NCBI GenBank assembly: GCA_031002005.1 | Contig: CM061918.1 | Location: forward strand, 38,072,947-38,136,946 | Reading direction: 5' to 3' | Source: Vandiemenella viatica | Taxonomy: Eukaryota; Arthropoda; Insecta; Orthoptera; Morabidae | Length of the DNA stretch: 64,000 nucleotides | Part shown: positions 57,049-64,000 of the stretch, piece by piece | Position numbering within the stretch: the first letter of the stretch is position 1 | How the letters are laid out: the number at the start of each line of letters is the position of its first letter | The notes under the pieces: model-generated | What the model saw: the letters and a program-made list of their open reading frames with translations, nothing else | What the model was told of the DNA's origin: nothing | Databases searched by the model: none | Program-made: the position numbers and the translations under genes

Positions 57049-57740
57049 ATTTAATTTAATTTAATTTAATTGCAATGGAGCACAGGCTCCGGTGGCAATT
57101 TCCCTACACACCCATCTTCCCCCTATCCTGCACCTACCTACATTTGCCCTCTACAAATTTTTTCTTTGAATTCTTTCAAAGTTTTCGGTAAATTATTCAT
57201 CATTTCTCTTGGTAACTCATTCCAATCCCTGACACCCTTACCTAAAAAAGAGAATCTTCCCACACCCTTGTGCCTGAAATCGAGTGCCAGCTTGTGGTCA
57301 TGATCATCTTTTCCCATCCATGCACTACTTTTCATACCTATTGCAATATCTTTCCATGCCTCATCGCCAGTATATGCCCTGTACACTCCCATGACCATCC
57401 TCATCCTCCTCCTGTCTTGCAATGAATCCCATTCCAGCTCCTTTATCATATCCGTCACTGATTGCATTCTGCGATAATTTCCAGAAACAAATCTAGCAGC
57501 CCTTTTTTGTACCCTCTCCATCTCCTGTATTTGATACGTAAAATGAGGGTCCCATACTACACTACCATATTCGAGCAATGGTCTGACCAAAGTTTTGTAA
57601 CCCAATTCCTTTACTTCTCTCGTACATCCCCTCATCACTCTCTCCAACAAGTGCAGAACTTTGAAACCTTTTCCTACCACCTGTCCTATGTGTCCTGCCC
57701 AGTTAAGTTTGTTATTAAAAGTAATTCCAAATGCCAAGTT
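57049..57740 (-). pseudogene. CR1-like LINE, 5'-truncated C-terminal copy
   Basis: The best-kept C-terminus of this LINE family: an open frame of about 200 codons on the minus strand to a stop at 57138-57140. It contains LERVMRGCTREVKELGYKTL, EYGSVVWDPHFTYQIQEME, RVQKRAARFVSGNYRR, WDSLQDRRRMRMVMGVYRAY and DHDHKLALDFRHKGVGRFSF. The 3' UTR and AATTT-repeat tail lie at 57049-57137. The RT catalytic region and endonuclease are missing, a typical incomplete reverse transcription product. The first residues of the open frame (before 57740) are not LINE. Confidence 0.9.
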
Positions 57741-57744
57741 GCGT

Positions 57745-58975
57745 TGCATATGTTTGCACAAACAGACGAGATAGGAAACAACCTGAAATAACGTTTCATA
57801 AGTAAGTCACATTATAATTATTGTTCTTGAAGTATCTGAAAGGTAACTGCAACATTAGGGCCTATCGCTATAAATTTATTCCTTGCTCTCAATAGGATGA
57901 TATCGTTCTCAAATTTTTGTTGGTTTAGTGTAGACATGTAGCATATGTTACGACTTTGCACCTGAAAAGCTAGCTTTATTGTAGACAAGTGCTGAAAGTT
58001 TAATTTAAGCGGGTCAGCTTCACATCGCGACACAGTGAATATGGTATTCTGCATGCTTTACTCAAGTTTCAGTTTATACTGAAAGTGTACGATGAAATTA
58101 ATTGTGATAATTTGTGCTGTGCAAATTACTAAATGTGATGAAATAAACGTTGTTGCCTGAAATGTAGTTCGCGATGCATTTCATGTGTTTAGGTGTGTCT
58201 ACATAGTTTGATTTAGTAGCGACAATATTAATGGAAATGTGGGTAGGTTGAAAAGCAGCCTGTACCAGAAGGGTACAAACAATTTATTTATTATTAGTGT
58301 TTAGTAATTTCATAAGCACCATGTTGGTGACACAACGCGTATCGCGATGTAATCTACTCCCATCTAAGCTTCTGACTTATGATCTATGGTAAGAAGATAA
58401 ATACACTGATGTTGCTAGCAAATTTACATAGGCCTCTAACAGTACAATATCTTCTGAGTAAGCCCAGAAGCTATGAGGTCTTTTGAAGCGTTCATTTTTT
58501 TTTTTTTTTTTTTTTTTTGTTAAGTTCTAGACATTGACTTAACCTATCCTAACCACCCCAATTTGGAGACAGCATATCTCCAGAACTAAGTGAGATATCG
58601 AAAAAAATTATTCTTCACTTTCAATTTGTCTTGCCGTGTTACATAAGAATTTATCATAAAATTTAACCTTGGGGGAAGCAGAATATAAAAAAAAAAAATT
58701 ATTCTTCATTTTTTATTTGTCTCGTCGAGGTACATAATAATCTATCAACAAATTGCAGTGCCACGGTTGTCGTATGATTTCCTTGAGGCGTTTATGCCTA
58801 TTACTAGGGGTATACAATACGGCGGCCTCCCTACCCCATTTCTCCCCTCACTGCCTCCAGTGCGTGGTGAAGGTCCTTTCCGTCACCTCCACTATCTTCG
58901 TTCCACCATGGTGCTACCCTGGCCGCGCCTGATGGTCGGCCTAACGCCCTACGCAATCCCACATTTCTGGCTCCA
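57745..58975. other. Unassigned, with a T run at 58496-58518
   Basis: Two related A/T-rich segments (about 58595-58625 and 58690-58735, both with AAAAAATTATTCTTCA) suggest a small local duplication. No gene recognised. Confidence 0.4.
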
Positions 58976-58978
58976 TAA

Positions 58979-59332
58979 AGCCGCGTTCCCACGACGTCTT
59001 GTAACGAAGGCGGGACGGGACGTGAGTGGACGGATACTCAACAACACGCCATGGGAACGGGGGCCGCCTCTGCTAGCGGAGACGAGACGCAGCTACCCAC
59101 TCTCTGTCGGTAAACATCACAGACGTGTGTAACGGTGCGCTGTTGCCATCGGATTGCAGCAGCGCTGCGCATTCCTTCTATTGCTGTAAAGTGCTCTGTG
59201 ACAAACGACACTAGGCAACGTGGTGCGGAGGTGGCGGCGAGGTAGCTAGGACTAACCTGCGGCGCGCGCTCGTCCCTACACTTCGGCTAATGAGGTGACG
59301 CCTCCGTTACAAGAGATCGTGGGATCGCAGCT
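58979..59332 (-). mobile_element. GC-rich MITE, copy 2 (inverted relative to copy 1)
   Basis: Reverse complement matches 5445-5803 over its whole length. Ends AGCCGCGTTCCCACGA and inverted AGCTGCGATCCCACGA; flanks TAA (58976-58978) and TTA (59333-59335), so the 3-bp duplication is not exact here. Confidence 0.8.
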
Positions 59333-59339
59333 TTAGGCT

Positions 59340-60126
59340 ACTTCCCGCACCGTTTTTTCCCTTTCATACGCGGTATAATCATAGAAAACCTCTTTTTATC
59401 TGTATCTGCGTTTGTAATAGGCATACTCTATTTATAGATGTGGTGATCCGTGGCTTCGAATGCCCCGTTGTCAAACCTGGGATGTAACAAATTCACCTGT
59501 TGTTTGTAGTTATAGTTTGTGGTTTACGCTCGAAGAAGGTCGCATAGCGTTGCCACTCTCTAGAGTTAGAGAGAGAGCGTGCTACGCGAGAATGTTCTCA
59601 AGTACGGCAGCAGCGTCTTTGTAAGCAACCGCTAGTTTCCTTGACCACAGCTACAGCATATAACTTCATTGTATATTGATCTATCCATCTAGATACTCCG
59701 TCCAGAACCCTGTGTAGTGATATAAAATTCTATCTAAGTCCTTACATACAGCATTATGTCAGTTGCAAACAACCTATGACAATAGTAGCAGTGGCCGTTC
59801 GACGAATTTTCCGAGCCGCGTAAAAGGGTAAAAACTTGCGACTGCTACCCCCCCTCCTCTGCTCTATAGAGTAGGTGCTTAATAGTAGAAATATTTATTA
59901 CAATATCCCATCCAAATACCCCGTTGTGTAACTTGTGTGTTCAAACTTCCACGTCTTTTTCGTATCAGGGCTCTATGTTTCTTATCTCTTAAGAGTAACA
60001 GGCAAGAAAATTTCCAATTTACGTCAGTACTTTATGAGGTTAATTAATGTTTATCTCGACGCTATCCATTTATGCTGGTAATTATACCAGCTTTCCGTGA
60101 GCTTAGACCATGTTCTGCTAACCGCA
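59340..60126. other. Unassigned
   Basis: No repeat or gene recognised. Confidence 0.4.
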
Positions 60127-60607
60127 TCCCACAAAAAACGATTCTTGTAAACATAGGCCAAGTCTTGTGGTTGGGACAAAAAAATTATGAGATCTTGTTA
60201 TGAGCCAAGTCTACACTCTGGTGACTTGGACATTATCCATATCATAATTTTTACCGAAATGAAGTCTAATATGTATAATTTATTCTCAAACCTGAAAGAG
60301 ATGCGAAGGAAATCCTGGCTTTCCGATATTTGATACACTGGTAAAGCAATGCAATTACGTTACTTTTATATAGTTAGAACTTTTACTGCCTAGTTTGTTA
60401 AAACAAAGAATTCATAGTGCCATGTTACCAGACTTTTCTTTTACTTTAAATCAACGATCAATAATACCGAGAGACTCCATTCTGTTTCAGAAAGTGAATA
60501 CACACACTGTGGAGTGTAGAATTGGCTCAGAACAAGATTTCATAACGTTTTATCACTAAACAAACAGGAGACTTGGCCTATGTTTACAAGAAATGTTTCT
60601 TGTGGGA
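60127..60607. mobile_element. Foldback element with about 105-bp arms
   Basis: TCTTGTAAACATAGGCCAAG in the left arm (60127-60231) recurs inverted in the right arm (60499-60607), and pairing continues inward through ATCTTGTTATGAGCCAAGTC-like sequence. Outer ends TCCCACAA are inverted. No target duplication was found. Confidence 0.75.
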
Positions 60608-62745
60608 GTTTATTTATATTTGTGAATTGTTTCCTTATTCTGAGACATCGCTCAAACGCAACGATTCCATGTGAAAATGCACTAATAAGGACAATTCAGA
60701 CATCATTATACGTCTGTCCGAAGCCAACATTGCGCACGTTGTATGCAGACTATCAATGGATGAGTGATACCGACTGACGCAGATTTAATTGGCATCATAG
60801 TAAATTTCGTGTAACTTTAACCTAAACATAGGAATAAAATAAAATTGACTGTGTTAGTTACGCTTAATGATCTCTATGCATAAAAAGAAATTTGAGACAT
60901 TTAGCGTCATCTAGAGCTCGTACCATTTACAAAGACAGAAAATACTGCTTTGGTGTACTTACACAAACAATCTAACCATTTACAATAATGGTCCAAGTCT
61001 GCATAAATTTTGTCATGTTTATTTTTAGTAAACAGTTTAACATTTTCCTTCATTAGCATCTTAACCAATTGAATTCTTTACCATGTATTCCCATCGAACA
61101 ACACATCAAGCTACAATGTTCTATACGAGTTACTATTCCTTTTAGTCCACTATACATTATCCAGCTCGCTTGCAACCAAAGAAGTTTAAATATTCTTGCG
61201 ACATTATACTCGTCTACAGTACATCAACTGGTAGGCACCAATCTTTCCACGAGTTACCACAACAAGCCCCTGTTACTAACCAAATTTCCAACACAGAAAC
61301 TATCAGTATATCAGATACTTATAATACTTTCCAGCCAAGAATTTCAGAATATTCTGACAAAAATTAAACAATCGGAATTATGTAAGTATGTACGTACATT
61401 ATAACTATAATATACTTAGCAAGTTTTAACCAAACTGACGATCAGTCTATAGTTAAAATAGAGAAAATGAGAAATATAACTTATATAGTGAACTGGTAGT
61501 ACTGCAAAGCTGTTACATCTGAAGTAGCTGTTTGTTATCAGCTGGTTAGTTTTTACGGGTTTTCTGTTGGCCTTTGCTAATTCCTCGTCAGTTGCCACAC
61601 CCACCATGACGAAGCAGCAATCACTATCTTTGTCGTTCCTATTCTCAAACGGAATACATGTTTATACTTTCGAGAAGCTGGGAACGTTTGTTTCAACTTG
61701 ATAACACTTATAAAGCATATTCGGGTGACAGATTTACTGTAACGAAAGATACCACGGGTGTCACATAAATCAAATAGTTGCTAGAAAAGAAAACAACTTT
61801 ACTGAACTATTTAATCTTATCTAACGACGGAGACAAATAATTAACATTTAATTCCGTACGTAGACTGTCACTTTCTACTGATAATGTTGTTTGTTTGAGG
61901 AGCAGTGACAGTGTAGCGGTATGTGCCGGGAGGGAGGTAAGGGTGAAAATCTTTTACTTCTTTTAATAATTCAAAGAAACCCTAGGCTGCTAATTTATTG
62001 GGTACTCATAATGGCGTACAGGCGAGGCTTATTTATATTTAACATTGACACATTGAAATATTAACAAAAGGAACTAAAAAAAACCTCTTCTTACAATTGC
62101 CAACATATTAACAAACAAACAAAGCATTAAAACACCACCACATTTAAAATTGATCTTGAAGCAAACTCCCAATATTAATTGGCAAGCAAGAAAGCTTCAC
62201 ACTTGATTTTTTTTTAAAATGAAAGTTCCCTCACAATGATCGGGAACCATAAATCAAATACAGTATTGACATTAACTGTATCCGATCTCAAATGCCGGGC
62301 GCCAGGATAATTTAAATTATCCACCAAGTGTGGCTTCAAGAAAGTCTGCCCCAGCTAGCTCAATATTTGGGGGTGCGAGAACTCCTAATCATTCAGTGGT
62401 CGTTACAGGGCTGTACCCAATGACCGAATAAAAGTACCACACTGCCCGTTCGGAGACCTGGGGTTGGGATACGAGCATTCACCCCAGTGTACAGTTTCCC
62501 GGAGCTAAGGGATTATACGCTTGACCAAATGCGTTATAAAGGGTAGCTGGTGTCTATTGTCCCTGGCAGCCGCCGGCCTGGCGCGACAATCTGGCGCGTC
62601 TAACTGAGGTCCCACAAACACTGACAATCCTCTCCGATAATTCCTTTCTTATTCTTTTTATATACAAAAATATACAAAATATTATATCTAAAAATGTACG
62701 CAATGACCCATATTTTGTCATTCTGTTACAATAGTAAAAACTTGA
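60608..62745. other. Unassigned, AT-rich
   Basis: A 111-codon frame at 61069-61404 has no recognisable domain and no splice or promoter context that supports it. No repeat family recognised. Confidence 0.4.
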
Positions 62746-62940
62746 GAATGGTGGTTGAGCGGTAACGCTACGGCCACGTGCCTTACATTCGATAGGACGC
62801 GGGCTCGAATCCCTGTTCAGACATACACATTTTGGTTTTCCATGGTTTCCGAAAAACACTCCAAGAGATTGCCGGGATGGTTCCTTCAAAAGGTCAGGGC
62901 ATAATTCCTTCCCGTTATTAGTACTCTCTCGTTTTGTTTC
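62746..62940 (+). mobile_element. Diverged SINE
   Basis: A-box-like GTGGTTGAGCGGTAACG, B-box-like GGCTCGAATCC, core TTTTCCATGGTTTCC and TTGCCGGGATGGTTCC; tail not assignable to a subtype. Confidence 0.8.
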
Positions 62941-62988
62941 TGTTAATACGACGTGTACAAACATCATACATCATGTCGCACGAGAAAA

Positions 62989-63360
62989 GGGAGCGTGCAC
63001 AAACTACATGGCTCGGTCTAGGGGGGGGGGGAGGGGTGTTGACTTGAAGACTACGCTGGGCTACGTGGGGGAAGAGGGGATTTCCGAGCCAGTCCACGTA
63101 GCTTTCCTTCATAACATTTTTCACAGTTAAAATGAGCAACAGAACACACACACAGCATGTGAATATTTATTTCCCTTAGTTAATTATTTCCGTAAGTATT
63201 TTACAATAGTCTGACAGGAGGAAAGGAGAAAAAAGCTACGTGTTACGTGGGTGGGTGGGTGGTGGGGGGAGGTTAGGGGCAATAGCCACATAGGACTACG
63301 TGGGGATAGGGGGTGTTCACAGGAGGCCAAAATGGAGCTACGTGGTTTATGGACGTTCCC
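62989..63360. mobile_element. GGGAGCGT MITE, fourth copy
   Basis: Ends GGGAGCGTGCACAAACTACA and inverted GGGAACGTCCATAAACCACG, with G-rich inner blocks and GCTACGTGG words as in 22576-22979. Flanks AAA and AGA match at two of three bases. Confidence 0.85.
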
Positions 63361-64000
63361 AGAGCACTAAAACGAGAGAAAATTTTGTATAGATATAGAG
63401 GTATCTGTTCAGGATATCTGGTTGCGTTGGTCAACTGAATGAAGATAAATTAAAAAAACACACACACACAATTGGCAATCATTGGAGACTGCCAACAGAA
63501 GTGAAAAACTAAAACTATTAATATCATATGCGAAGGTCGCCGGTTCAAGTCAGACTGCGGGCATGGGTGTTTAAGTGTTGTGTCTGTGAATGTAATGTCC
63601 GTCCTTTGGTGTGTCTAATTAGCTAGAAAAAATTCATTGAGCTGGCTGTATGACCTAAGCTGCCGAAACCCATTTTAAAAAATCACACGCGCTACACGTC
63701 ATACTTGTAGCCTATAGATATACTAAAAAATAACAATTACGTGTAGACGTAATGACCTGGTGACAGGGTTTATATTGGCTGCGCTTTCCGCCCCCGTCTC
63801 AGCTGCCTTAACCTAACCCGGTAGTACTACCAGATACAAGGGAATCATAATTCAACGGGGAATCCGAACCACGGAAGCATTGTAGCGTACTTCACATTAC
63901 ATAGTAAGCTATGCCAGATGTGAAGGTCGGGTAATTGGTCTATGAAAATAACCGCTGACACAGAGATTCGAACCGGGTACTTTTTGTTTGCCAGTCAAAA
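63361..64000. other. Mostly unassigned; two SINE-like fragments
   Basis: 63528-63630 matches the body of the second SINE-like family at 10659-10800 (GGTCGCCGGTTCAAGTC, TCTGTGAATGTAATGTCCG). At the end, the minus strand has a B box GGTTCGAATC at about 63969-63978 that probably starts another SINE cut by the window edge. A short (CA)n lies near 63460. Confidence 0.45.

Noticed and set aside
61069..61404. 111-codon frame
   Set aside because: No recognisable family, overlapping alternative frame, AT-rich composition; not supportable as a gene.

Overview
This looks like a gene-poor, transposon-saturated stretch of an animal nuclear genome, most likely an arthropod and probably an insect. The evidence is a DD41D mariner, several hAT families, a Gypsy LTR element, CR1/RTE-type LINEs with eukaryotic tails, tRNA-derived SINEs and AT-rich spacers. 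The species cannot be named from the sequence. There is no convincing host protein-coding gene, no operon and no functional rRNA or tRNA gene. Two runs of exactly 1000 N (13366-14365, 47365-48364) are fixed-size assembly gaps.

Layout. 1-10 kb: a solo LTR, a TA-flanked MITE, a 167-bp tandem array, a GC-rich block, SINEs, foldbacks, two hAT-type MITEs and a hammerhead-like motif. 11-12 kb: a deleted DD41D mariner inside an older foldback. 13.4-16.6 kb: gap 1, an RT fragment at its edge, a LINE tail and a three-copy SINE nest. 16.8-20.6 kb: a hAT MITE, then a satellite array (184-bp monomers, 368-bp dimers) carrying a tandem-dimer hAT MITE. 20.7-23.8 kb: SINEs, a Harbinger-like MITE family and a CR1-like RT split by two insertions. 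23.9-31.1 kb: one young Gypsy-type LTR element (7.2 kb, minus strand) with gag and protease but most of pol deleted. 32.4-35.5 kb: an RTE-like LINE inside an older LINE, a SINE and a pogo-like MITE. 36.8-44.0 kb: a four-level stack of DNA transposons. 44.1-47.4 kb: a second solo LTR, two LINE fragments in tandem, then gap 2. 50.4-53.2 kb: a hAT element with a decayed BED-finger transposase and hexamer arrays in its ends. 54-64 kb: foldbacks, SINEs, a LINE C-terminus, the second copy of the 5.4-kb MITE and another Harbinger-like MITE.

The features do not form a pathway. What they record is insertion history. Many elements have exact termini and target-site duplications (TSDs: 8 bp for hAT, TA for mariner/pogo, 3 bp for Harbinger-like, 4-5 bp for LTR elements, 9-12 bp for SINE/LINE), so order of insertion can be read directly. 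Nearly every coding relic is broken; the Gypsy-like element has the most nearly identical LTRs and looks youngest.

All family assignments come from reading motifs and termini by eye, without database searches.
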